Part shown: positions 18,129 through 26,255 of the stretch, in pieces
Numbering within the stretch: the first letter of the stretch is position 1
Layout: each line of letters opens with the position of its first letter
Assembly (NCBI RefSeq): GCF_003344765.1
Contig: NZ_QPMH01000019.1
Span: forward strand, 1-64,000
DNA length: 64,000 bases
Origin: Ferruginivarius sediminum
GTDB lineage: Bacteria > Pseudomonadota > Alphaproteobacteria > Kiloniellales > Rhodovibrionaceae
Direction: 5' to 3'
The notes under the pieces: generated by a model
What the model was told of the DNA's origin: nothing
Databases searched by the model: none
Seen by the model: the letters and a program-made list of their open reading frames with translations, nothing else
Position numbers and translations under genes: made by a program

Positions 18129-19208
18129 ATGCGGCGCGCGGTCCTCTCCCGATACGTCCTGCGCCTCTTTCTGGGGCGCGCCTTGCTGACGGTGGCGGGA
18201 CTTTCGGCGATTCTGGTCGTCTTCGACGTGCTGGCGAACGCGGATCGCGTGGTCGGCGGCGGCCCGGGCGTGATGCTGCCGCTACTCACCTATGCGCTGC
18301 TGCGCCTGCCGTCGGTCGCCTCGCTCATCATCCCCCTCGGCGTGCTGCTGGCGGCGATGACGACCTTCGCCCAACTCGTCACCAGTTCCGAGGCGGTGGC
18401 GATGCGCGCCGCCGGTATCTCGGTCTATCGTCTGACCGGGGCGGCGATGCTGGGCGCGGCGCTGATTGCCGTGGCGCATTTCTGGCTGGCTAACGTCGTG
18501 GTGCCGGAGGCGGCGGGGCGCCTCCGCCTTTGGGAGGAGCGCGGCTTCCGTGGTCTGCCGCCGCTTTCCACGCCCCGGCGCGCGCCGACGTGGTTCGCGG
18601 TCGGCCACGCCCTCGTGCATGTCGGCCATTCCAGCCTGGACGGCCACTCGCTCTACGACGTCACGGTCGTGCGGCGCGACACGGATGGGCGGATGACCGA
18701 CTTCTTCTCCGCCGCCTTCGGCAGCTATGAAGACGGCCTGTGGCTCTTCCGGCAGGTTGCCCGGCCCGGCTTGAACGGCCAGTCTCCTCAGGACTTGAGC
18801 GAGATGCGCGTGGCCCTGCCGGTAACGCCTCGGCGCTTCTCGGCGTTGTCGGGAAAGCCCGGCGAATTCAGCTTCGGCGAGCTATGGCGGCTGTCGAACA
18901 GCCCGGATGTGGCGGACAGGCCGGCGTATTTCTACAATTTCTGGCTGCAACGCAAGATCGCCCAGCCCCTCGGCTCGCTGGTGATGGTCCTGCTCGCCGC
19001 ACCGCTGGCGTTGCAGCTTGCGCGGCGCAACCGCATGCTGCTGGCCGGTTTCGCGGCGGTGTTCGCCGGCTTCCTGTTCTTCGTTGCCGAGCGGCTGCTG
19101 CTGGCGCTGGGGGAGACAGGGTTACTGCCCGCCGCCGTGGCGGCCTGGATTCCGGCGGCGGTGTTCAGCATCCTGGCGGCCTGGGTACTGCTGAATCTGG
19201 AAGGATAG
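18129..19208 (+). CDS. lptG: LPS export ABC transporter permease LptG
   Basis: A 359-residue partner of LptF with the same six-TM topology and a central periplasmic beta domain. It starts LSRYVLRLFLGRALLTVAG and ends with hydrophobic helices (MVLLAAPLALQLARRN ... AVFSILAAWVLL). ATG 18129 immediately follows the lptF stop and is the start expected from the family. The ATPase LptB is not in the window. Confidence 0.95.
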   Translation: MRRAVLSRYVLRLFLGRALLTVAGLSAILVVFDVLANADRVVGGGPGVMLPLLTYALLRLPSVASLIIPLGVLLAAMTTFAQLVTSSEAVAMRAAGISVYRLTGAAMLGAALIAVAHFWLANVVVPEAAGRLRLWEERGFRGLPPLSTPRRAPTWFAVGHALVHVGHSSLDGHSLYDVTVVRRDTDGRMTDFFSAAFGSYEDGLWLFRQVARPGLNGQSPQDLSEMRVALPVTPRRFSALSGKPGEFSFGELWRLSNSPDVADRPAYFYNFWLQRKIAQPLGSLVMVLLAAPLALQLARRNRMLLAGFAAVFAGFLFFVAERLLLALGETGLLPAAVAAWIPAAVFSILAAWVLLNLEG

Positions 19209-19317
19209 GGCCGGTTATCGGCGCATTGTGGGCGCGCAGGCTTGATTGCCGCCGCCGCGATCCCTAGACATACGGGCAAACCCGGCGCAAGCGGTGCGCG
19301 GGCGCGGAGAGGATGCG

Positions 19318-20091
19318 ATGGCCGACCTCGGTATCTGGAAACGGGAGTACCGCCTCGACAAGATGTCGCTGGGCGAGCTATGGGTCGCCTTCTTCCTTTA
19401 TCCGGCGATCCAGGTCTATCTGCTGCTGGCGGCGGGCAGTGCCTATGTCTCCTGGCGCGTAGCCGAAAGCGTGGCGCCAATCGCCGTTTCCGTGCTGCTG
19501 GTGCTGCTGATCTATCCGCTGGTCTGGTACCTGCTGCACCGCTACGTGCTGCACGGCCGCTTCCTGTATCGCTCGCCGCTGACAGCCAAGGTGTGGAAGC
19601 GGATCCATTTCGATCATCACCGCGACCCCCACGACCTGAAGGTGCTGTTCGGCGCGCTTTATACCACGCTGCCGACGATCTTCCTGGTGGTCACGCCCAT
19701 CGGCTGGCTGATCGGCGGGCTGGCCGGCGCGTCCTCGGCGCTTTGCGCGGGGTTGCTCGTGACCTGCTTCTACGAGTTCTGCCACTGCGTTCAGCACCTG
19801 CGCTACACGCCGAAATGGCCCTTCCTTCAGCGGATCAAGAAGCTGCATTTGCAACACCATTTCCACGACGAGAACCGCAATTACGGCATCACCAGCTTCC
19901 TCCCCGACAAGGCGTTCGGCACCTTCGACGAGGAGGTGAAGGGCAGGGCGCGCAGCGAAACGGTCTTCAACCTCGGCTACACGCGCCAGGAGGTGCGCCG
20001 ATATCCCTGGGTCGCGCGTCTCACGCCAGATCTTGACGAGGAAAAGGCCGCTCGGGAGGGTGTGGACAGGCGGCATCCGAGGGCGACCTGA
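19318..20091 (+). CDS. Fatty acid hydroxylase / sterol desaturase-superfamily membrane enzyme
   Basis: A 257-residue integral membrane di-iron enzyme. His motifs typical of the superfamily are visible: HRYVLH, HFDHH, HCVQH and HLQHHFH, between hydrophobic segments (about 23-50, 57-75, 117-160). Relatives hydroxylate or desaturate fatty acids, sphingoid bases or sterols. GGAGAGGA precedes ATG 19318. It abuts the ceramide-synthase-type gene with no gap (TGA then GTG), so hydroxylation of the ceramide acyl chain or long-chain base is the best guess. The substrate is inference. Confidence 0.85.
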   Translation: MADLGIWKREYRLDKMSLGELWVAFFLYPAIQVYLLLAAGSAYVSWRVAESVAPIAVSVLLVLLIYPLVWYLLHRYVLHGRFLYRSPLTAKVWKRIHFDHHRDPHDLKVLFGALYTTLPTIFLVVTPIGWLIGGLAGASSALCAGLLVTCFYEFCHCVQHLRYTPKWPFLQRIKKLHLQHHFHDENRNYGITSFLPDKAFGTFDEEVKGRARSETVFNLGYTRQEVRRYPWVARLTPDLDEEKAAREGVDRRHPRAT

Positions 20092-21225
20092 GTGCCTGCG
20101 CTTGAGGTTCGGCCCGTCGAAGGCCGGCGGTCGTTCACAGATTTCCTGAATGTCCCAAGACGGGTTTACGCCGGCGATCCGAACTGGGTGCCGCAACTGG
20201 ACTTCGAGCGGCGCACGCACCTGTCCTCCAAAAACCCTTACTTCCGCCACGCGCGGGCGCGTTACTTCGTCGCCTATCGCGGCGGCGTGGCCGTCGGCCG
20301 GATCAGCGCGCAGATCGACGAACTGGCGCAGAACGGGGAGGCCGGGACTATCGGCCACTTCGGCCTGCTGGAAGGCACGGACGACGAGGTGCTTGCAACG
20401 CTGCTCGAAGCGGCGGAGACGTGGCTGCACCAGCAGGGCGTCCACCGCGTCGAGGGTCCGTACAGCCTGTCGATCAACGACGAGGTGGGGCTGTTCGTGG
20501 ACGGCTGGGGCGGTCCGCCCCGCCTGCTGATGAACTACGCGCCGGCTGCTTATGCCGAGGCGCTGGAGGCGGCCGGCTACGAAAAGGCAAAGGACCTGCT
20601 GGCCTACCGTGTCGATGTCGAGGCGCGGCTGCCGCGCGCGGCCGAGTACCTGGCCCAGCAGGCCGCGCGCAGTGGACGGGTGACCGAACGGGCCATGAAC
20701 CCGCGGCACTTCCGCGCCGAGCTCGATACCGTGCTGGATATTTTCAACGATGCCTGGTCGGACAACTGGGGCTTCGTCCCGATGACGGCGGACGAGGTCG
20801 CCTACATGGCGGCGAACCTGAAGCCGCTGATCCGACCGGAACTGGTGCGTGTCGCCGATGTCGACGGCGAGCCGGCGGCGATGCTTGTGGCCGTGCCCGA
20901 CCTGAACGAGGCATTGCGGGACCTCGACGGCCGCTTGCTGCCGCTGGGCTGGGCGCGTCTTCTGTGGCGGTTGAAAGTCCGCGGCCCGCGTGGCGGCCGG
21001 GTGCTGTTGATGGGGGTGCGTAAGAAGTATCGGGGCGGTTTCATGGCCGGGGCGCTGACCGCGCTGTTGGTCTTGGAATCGCACCGGGCAGCCCGGCAGC
21101 AAGGCCTCGATGAGATGGAGATGTCCTGGATTCTGGAGGACAACATGCCGATCCGCCGCCTGATCGAGATGATGGGTGGAGAGGTCTATCGCCGCTACCG
21201 CATCTATGGAAAGGCGCTGGCGTGA
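20092..21225 (+). CDS. cerS: GNAT-fold N-acyltransferase, probable bacterial ceramide synthase
   Basis: A 377-residue protein with GNAT features: a beta-strand region RARYFVAYRGGVAVGRISAQ near residue 65-85, a central SLSINDEVGLFVDGW block, the acyl-CoA-loop-like GVRKKYRGGFMAGALTAL, and a C-terminal SWILEDNMPIRRLIEMMGG. A long GNAT-like protein of this type was shown in Caulobacter to be the bacterial ceramide synthase (CerS/bCerS) that N-acylates the sphingoid product. Assignment rests on fold, length and the rest of the sphingolipid set 8 kb downstream. The GTG start directly follows the hydroxylase stop, and the gene overlaps the next (GTGA). Confidence 0.75.
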   Translation: MPALEVRPVEGRRSFTDFLNVPRRVYAGDPNWVPQLDFERRTHLSSKNPYFRHARARYFVAYRGGVAVGRISAQIDELAQNGEAGTIGHFGLLEGTDDEVLATLLEAAETWLHQQGVHRVEGPYSLSINDEVGLFVDGWGGPPRLLMNYAPAAYAEALEAAGYEKAKDLLAYRVDVEARLPRAAEYLAQQAARSGRVTERAMNPRHFRAELDTVLDIFNDAWSDNWGFVPMTADEVAYMAANLKPLIRPELVRVADVDGEPAAMLVAVPDLNEALRDLDGRLLPLGWARLLWRLKVRGPRGGRVLLMGVRKKYRGGFMAGALTALLVLESHRAARQQGLDEMEMSWILEDNMPIRRLIEMMGGEVYRRYRIYGKALA

Positions 21226-22037
21226 GCGCGCCGCGCCCGGCCGTGCTGGTGCTGGCGGGCAGCCGTGCCGGGCCGGACCCCGTGGCCGAGGCGGGCGGGC
21301 GAAGCTGCAAGGCGTTTGTCCAGATTGGCGGGCGGCCGATGCTGGAGCGTGTTATCGCCGCGCTGGAGGCCAGCGGTTGCGTCGGAGACATCTCGGTTGC
21401 CCTGGACGCGGCCGCGCCAACCGATGTCGAGGCGCCGGCGTTGGCCAAACGCATGGCCGCCGGCGAGATCAGCCGCGCCGACCCTGCCCGGACACCGAGC
21501 CGGAGCGTCCTGCAAGCCTTCGATGCACTGCCGGCCGGCACGCCGCTGATCGTCACGACCGCGGACCACCCCCTGCTGACGGCGCAGATGGTTGCCGAGT
21601 TCGTCCGCAAAGCAGTCGACAGCGGCGCCGAGGCCGCTGCCGCGCTGGCGCCCACGGAGCTGATCGACGCCACATACCCGGACGCGCGTCGCACCCGCCT
21701 GAAGTTCCGCGACGGCGGTTATTCCGGCTGCAACCTCTTCTGCTTCCGGGGGGCGGGGGCGCGCAACGTTCTGACCTTCTGGGGCAGGATGGAGGCGCGG
21801 CGCAAGCGGCCGTGGCGCCTTGCCATGGCGCTGGGCCCGTTGACGCTTGTGGCCTATGCGCTGGGGCTGCTGACGCTGAAGGGCGCGTTGCGGCGGCTCG
21901 GCCGAAAGGCCGGGGCGGACTTGCACGCCGTGATCCTGCCTCAGGCCGAGGCGGCCATCGACGTCGACAAGCTGGAGGATCTGCGTTTAGTGGAGCGGAT
22001 ACTAGGGGCTGGCGACGCTGGCCAACTCGCCGGCTGA
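21222..22037 (+). CDS. MobA-like nucleotidyltransferase
   Basis: A 271-residue protein with an NTP-transferase fold: VLVLAGSRAG at the N-terminus (a degenerate GxGxR loop), CKAFVQIGGRPMLERVIAAL, and TPLIVTTADHPLLTAQM, where the Asp should bind the metal. A C-terminal hydrophobic stretch (WRLAMALGPLTLVAYALGLLTL) suggests membrane association. It starts on GTG overlapping the cerS stop, so it belongs to that operon. The nucleotide and acceptor are unknown; activation of a lipid head group is plausible from context. The end overlaps the convergent nucleotidyltransferase by 36 bases. Confidence 0.75.
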   Translation: MSAPRPAVLVLAGSRAGPDPVAEAGGRSCKAFVQIGGRPMLERVIAALEASGCVGDISVALDAAAPTDVEAPALAKRMAAGEISRADPARTPSRSVLQAFDALPAGTPLIVTTADHPLLTAQMVAEFVRKAVDSGAEAAAALAPTELIDATYPDARRTRLKFRDGGYSGCNLFCFRGAGARNVLTFWGRMEARRKRPWRLAMALGPLTLVAYALGLLTLKGALRRLGRKAGADLHAVILPQAEAAIDVDKLEDLRLVERILGAGDAGQLAG

Positions 22038-22769
22038 ACCGGCGCTCCACCGTGCCACGGCCTCACGCGCCCGGCGGAGGTCCACGGGAAAATCGACCTC
22101 GCACCACTCGTCCTGGCGTACCTCCGCCGTGGTGATCTCGGTTTCCTTCGCCAGTGCGTCGATCACCGAGAGATACCAGACGCGCATCCCCGATTCCGCC
22201 CGCATCGCCGCCGTCACGGCATCGCGGAAGCGTGCGACCCCGCTGTCGCGGAACAGCATCATGCCGATGGATTCCGCGTCGACCGTCTCCGCGTCGAGCG
22301 ACTTGCCGACGTCCATAAGCCGCTCGCCGTCCAGGCGCACCTTCATGTCGTCGACGTCATAAGCGTCCTTGCGCGACACCATGACGCGGATCGGCGCTGC
22401 CGGCGCATCGACCAGCCCCTTGACGACGGGCGCATCGAACAGCGTGTCGCCATTCATCAGCAGAACGTCCGAGGTCATTTCCCCAAGTGCGGCGAAGACG
22501 CTGCTGAGGTTGTCGGCGACACCATAAAGCGGATTGAAAAGGCTGCGCGCGGTGATGCCCGGCCTCGGGCGCTGCAGTTCGTGCTCCACCTTGTCGGCCT
22601 GGAAGCCGGTGACGACCACGGCCTCCTCCACGCCCGCCGCGGCAAGCTGGGAAAGCTGCCAGTCCAGGACGTGCATATCGACGCCGACAGGCAGGAGGCA
22701 CTTCGGCACCTCCTCGGTCAGCGGCAGGAGGCGCTTGCCCTGCCCGGCGCTTAGGATGACGGCTTTCAC
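22002..22769 (-). CDS. Sugar/alcohol-phosphate nucleotidyltransferase (phosphocholine or inositol-phosphate cytidylyltransferase type)
   Basis: A 255-residue NTP-transferase with the canonical N-terminal loop MKAVILSAGQGKRLLPLTEE followed by PKCLLPVG, and the metal site LLMNGDTLFD. The VKVRLDGE-like and WCEVDFPVDLRRA blocks resemble enzymes making CDP-choline, CDP-inositol or similar activated alcohols. Such an enzyme could supply the CDP-alcohol used by the phosphatidyltransferase at 26254. It is divergent from the BisC-type gene and its 3' end overlaps the convergent MobA-like gene. Confidence 0.8.
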   Translation of the reverse strand: MKAVILSAGQGKRLLPLTEEVPKCLLPVGVDMHVLDWQLSQLAAAGVEEAVVVTGFQADKVEHELQRPRPGITARSLFNPLYGVADNLSSVFAALGEMTSDVLLMNGDTLFDAPVVKGLVDAPAAPIRVMVSRKDAYDVDDMKVRLDGERLMDVGKSLDAETVDAESIGMMLFRDSGVARFRDAVTAAMRAESGMRVWYLSVIDALAKETEITTAEVRQDEWCEVDFPVDLRRAREAVARWSAGSAGELASVASP

Positions 22770-23044
22770 GCTGCCCCCGAACGGTGGTACATGCGACTCT
22801 TGTCCCGAACGCCCCGTCCTGCGACGACGCGGCGCTCAACCAAGCTCTTACCTAAGCGGACGTACGAGCGCTGTCAAATCACCGTCATCTCAACGGGCGC
22901 TCACCGATGCGTGGCCTGTCGCTCGTGCATTCGCCGCGATGATGCTTTATCTGTGTGTCGGCACGGAAAACATGCAACTTACGCGACGTATTATTCGCAT
23001 GACAGGGCGCAACGCCTGCGCTGCAGCCTGACAGGAGAACTTCG

Positions 23045-25351
23045 ATGACGCGCAAGCGCAGCCGAACGCTGATGCACTGGGGGGTCTACGACGTCGAGAC
23101 GGAGGACGGCCGCCTCGCCGGTGTGACGCCGTGGGCGGAGGACAAGGATCCGTCGCCCATCGGCCGTTCGCTGGTCGAGGCCGATCACCCTCTGCGCGTC
23201 ACACAGCCGATGGTGCGCAAGGGTTGGCTTGAAGAGGGCCCGGCTTCGCGCGAGCGGCGCGGCGGCGAGCCCTTCGTTCCGGTCGACTGGGACGAAGCGC
23301 TGGACCTCGTGGCCGGCGAGCTGGAGCGGGTGCGCGGGGAACACGGCAACCAGGCGATCTTCGCCGGCTCCTACGGCTGGGCCAGTGCCGGGCGCTTCCA
23401 TCACGCGCAAAGCCAAGTGCATCGATTCATGAATGCCATCGGCGGATACACCGCGTCCGTCAACACCTATTCCCATGCGGCAACCGAAGTGATCGTGCCG
23501 CATGTCTTCGGTTTTCCCTACGAGCAAGTGAAGCGCGCCTCCACCTCTCTGCCCGTCGTCGCCGAGCATACGGAGTTGTTCATCGCCTTCGGCGGCTTGG
23601 CCCTCAAGAACGCGCAGATTCAATCCGGCGGGCAGGGGCGCCACGTCGTGCGCGAATGGCTGAACGCGGCCCGGGGCAACGGCTGCCGATTCGTCAGCAT
23701 CTCGCCGATCGCCGACGACACCGACCCGGCGCTGGAGGCCGAATGGTGGGCGCCCAGGCCGAACAGCGATACGGCGCTGATGCTGGCGCTGTCGCATACC
23801 CTGATCGCCGAGGGGCTGCACGACCCCGGGTTTTTAAAGCGCTGCACGGCCGGATACGAGCAATACCGCGCCTACCTGATGGGCGAGAGCGACGGTCAGG
23901 CGAAGGATGCCGACTGGGCAGCCGCGATCTGTAGTCTGAACGCCGACGACATCCGGGCACTGGCCCGCGAGATGGCGGCGAAGCGGACCATGGTGAACCT
24001 GAGCTGGTCCATGCAGCGCGCCGAGTACGGCGAGCAGACGATCTGGGCCGGCATCGCGTTGGCGGCGGTGCTGGGGCAGATCGGGCTGCCGGGTGGCGGC
24101 GTCACGCTGGGCTACAGCTCGGCCGGCGGCGTGGGGAATGGCGTCAGGCGCGTCAAGCTGCCGGCCCTGCCGCGTCTGGCCAACCCGGTCGACAGCTTCA
24201 TCCCCGTGGCCCGCATCACCGATATGCTGGAGAAGCCGGGCGAGCAATTCGATTATGACGGCCAGCGGCGGACCTATCCCGACATCCGCTTGGTGTACTG
24301 GGCCGGCGGCAATCCGTTTCATCATCATCAGGACCTGAACCGCCTCGTCGCGGCCTGGAAGCGGCCGGAGACAGTCGTGGTCAACGACCCCTTCTGGTCG
24401 GGGGCCGCGCGGCACGCCGATATCGTGTTTCCGGCGACGACGCCGCTGGAACGCAACGACTTCGGCGGTTCGTCAGAGGATAGCTTTCTGATCGCCATGA
24501 AGCAGGCGATTCCGCCGATGGCCCAGGCCAGGAACGACTACGACATCTTCGCCGGGCTGGCCGAACGGCTGGGGGTGGGCGATTCCTTCACCGAGGGGCG
24601 GACGGCGGACGAATGGCTCCGCCACCTCTATGACGGCTGGCGGCGCAAGTTCAACGAGATGCCGGACTTCGACACCTTCTGGGAGCAGGGGCACATCGAG
24701 TTCATGGACGACACACCCGGCCAGTCGTACAAGGTGTTCCTCGATGCGTTCCGCACCGATCCGGACGCAAACGCGCTGCCCACGCCCACCGGCCGGATCG
24801 AGATTTCATCGCAGCGGATCGCCGGCTTCGGATACGAGGACTGCCCGCCGCACCCGTCGTGGCACGCGCCCCGCGAGTGGCTGGGCAGCCAACTGGCCGA
24901 GATCTATCCGCTGCACCTGATGTCGAACCAGCCGGCAACGCGTCTGCACAGCCAGTACGACCATGGATCGGTCAGCCTGGAGTCGAAGGTGGCGGGACGC
25001 GAGGCCGTGACGCTGCACCCAGAGGACGCGGCGGCGCGCGGCATCGGCGAGGGCGACGTGGTGCGCATCTACAACGATCGCGGCGCATGCCTGGCCGGTG
25101 CGCGCCTCAGCGACCGGGTGCGCCGGGGGGTTGTCGTGCTGCCGACCGGGGCGCAGTTCGATCCCGAGGAGCCGGGGCGTCCGGGTGCGCTGGAGAAGCA
25201 CGGCAATCCCAACGTACTGACCCGCGATGCCGGGACCTCTTCGCTGGCGCAGGGCCCGAGCGCGCACAGTTGTCTTGTCGAGGTGGAGCGCTACGACGGC
25301 ACGCCGCCGCCGGTCACGGCACTCCAGCCCCCGCCGATAGCGCGGCGGTGA
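23045..25351 (+). CDS. BisC/DMSO-reductase-family molybdopterin oxidoreductase
   Basis: A 768-residue molybdoenzyme of the biotin sulfoxide / TMAO reductase subgroup. It has no N-terminal signal and no Fe-S Cys motif. Ser114 in SYGWASAGRFHHAQ is at the position of the molybdenum Ser ligand of DMSO reductase. Other family blocks are YWAGGNPFHHHQDLN and the C-terminal LHSQYDHG ... EDAAARGIGEGDVVRIYNDRG dinucleotide-binding region. It is likely a cytoplasmic sulfoxide or N-oxide reductase. AGGAGAAC precedes the ATG. It lies inside the sphingolipid block but has no obvious role there. Confidence 0.9.
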   Translation: MTRKRSRTLMHWGVYDVETEDGRLAGVTPWAEDKDPSPIGRSLVEADHPLRVTQPMVRKGWLEEGPASRERRGGEPFVPVDWDEALDLVAGELERVRGEHGNQAIFAGSYGWASAGRFHHAQSQVHRFMNAIGGYTASVNTYSHAATEVIVPHVFGFPYEQVKRASTSLPVVAEHTELFIAFGGLALKNAQIQSGGQGRHVVREWLNAARGNGCRFVSISPIADDTDPALEAEWWAPRPNSDTALMLALSHTLIAEGLHDPGFLKRCTAGYEQYRAYLMGESDGQAKDADWAAAICSLNADDIRALAREMAAKRTMVNLSWSMQRAEYGEQTIWAGIALAAVLGQIGLPGGGVTLGYSSAGGVGNGVRRVKLPALPRLANPVDSFIPVARITDMLEKPGEQFDYDGQRRTYPDIRLVYWAGGNPFHHHQDLNRLVAAWKRPETVVVNDPFWSGAARHADIVFPATTPLERNDFGGSSEDSFLIAMKQAIPPMAQARNDYDIFAGLAERLGVGDSFTEGRTADEWLRHLYDGWRRKFNEMPDFDTFWEQGHIEFMDDTPGQSYKVFLDAFRTDPDANALPTPTGRIEISSQRIAGFGYEDCPPHPSWHAPREWLGSQLAEIYPLHLMSNQPATRLHSQYDHGSVSLESKVAGREAVTLHPEDAAARGIGEGDVVRIYNDRGACLAGARLSDRVRRGVVVLPTGAQFDPEEPGRPGALEKHGNPNVLTRDAGTSSLAQGPSAHSCLVEVERYDGTPPPVTALQPPPIARR

Positions 25352-26255
25352 CGGCGGCGCCGTCGTTACCGGGGACGTCGTGCCTGTGCCCGGCAATGAA
25401 GCGGCCCGATGCGCGGTCGAAGTGGCGGTGCTCGACCCTCAGGCGCCGGGTGCCGCCGGCAATGTCCAGCCTGAACAGGTGGTAGTGGCCCGCCGTGCGG
25501 CCGTGCAACCCGGCCGAGGAGGCGGAGCCCACGCCCAGCACCGGGATTTCCGCGCCGCCCGGTCCCGGCAGCGTGGCGCCCAGTGGCCGGTGGGCGTGAC
25601 CGTGCAGCACCAACTCCGCCCCCGCCGTCTTCAGAACCTGACGCACCGCCCCGGCGTCGCTCAGCCGGTGGCGGCTCCGCACGGCGCCCGTCTGCGGGGG
25701 ATGATGGATCAGGACCACGCGGTACAGGCCCTCCTGGCCAAGTTTGGTCAGGACAGTCCGCAGGCGCGTTCGCTGTGCCGGGCCAAGCCGGCCCGTCGCC
25801 ATGAACGGGGCGGTGGGCACCGCGCTGGACGCGCCCACGAAGGCCACAGCGCCGCGCCGGCGGACGAACGGGAAACCGGCCGCACCGTCGTCGCTCGCCA
25901 TCCAGGAATCCCAGAGGTCCAGTCCGTGCCTTGGTGCCACCTTGACGTAAGCGTCGTGGTTGCCGGGCACCACGCTCAGCTTGTCCGGATCGCCCAGCGT
26001 CGCCAGCCATTCGGCGGCCGCGGCGAATTCGCGCGGCAGGGCGATGTTGGTGAGATCGCCGGTCACGCAGATGTGGTCCGGTGCGGCCGCTTTCAGGTCA
26101 TCGCGCAAGGCGACCAGCACCTCGGCGCGATGTTGGGCCTTGCGTTTGCTGTGCCAGGACAAGTACCCAAGCAAGCGCTTACTCGCCAGCGCCCAAGGCG
26201 TCGCCGCGGGCAGGGGCGCAATATGAAGATCGGAAATGTGTGCGAAGGTGAACAT
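25314..26255 (-). CDS. Calcineurin-like metallophosphoesterase
   Basis: A 313-residue phosphoesterase with all metal motifs: DLH (D9, H11), GDLTN (66-70), GNHD (98-101), LIHHPP and HGHAHRP. There is no signal peptide. The start MFTFAHISDLH is fixed by the motif position. The ribosome-binding site is poor, and the start codon overlaps that proposed for the divergent CDP-alcohol transferase. By analogy with phosphatidylglycerophosphate phosphatases, it could remove a phosphate from a ceramide head-group intermediate, but it could equally be a nucleotide or cAMP phosphodiesterase. The 3' end overlaps the convergent BisC gene by 38 bases. Confidence 0.85.
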   Translation of the reverse strand: MFTFAHISDLHIAPLPAATPWALASKRLLGYLSWHSKRKAQHRAEVLVALRDDLKAAAPDHICVTGDLTNIALPREFAAAAEWLATLGDPDKLSVVPGNHDAYVKVAPRHGLDLWDSWMASDDGAAGFPFVRRRGAVAFVGASSAVPTAPFMATGRLGPAQRTRLRTVLTKLGQEGLYRVVLIHHPPQTGAVRSRHRLSDAGAVRQVLKTAGAELVLHGHAHRPLGATLPGPGGAEIPVLGVGSASSAGLHGRTAGHYHLFRLDIAGGTRRLRVEHRHFDRASGRFIAGHRHDVPGNDGAAVTAALSAGAGVP

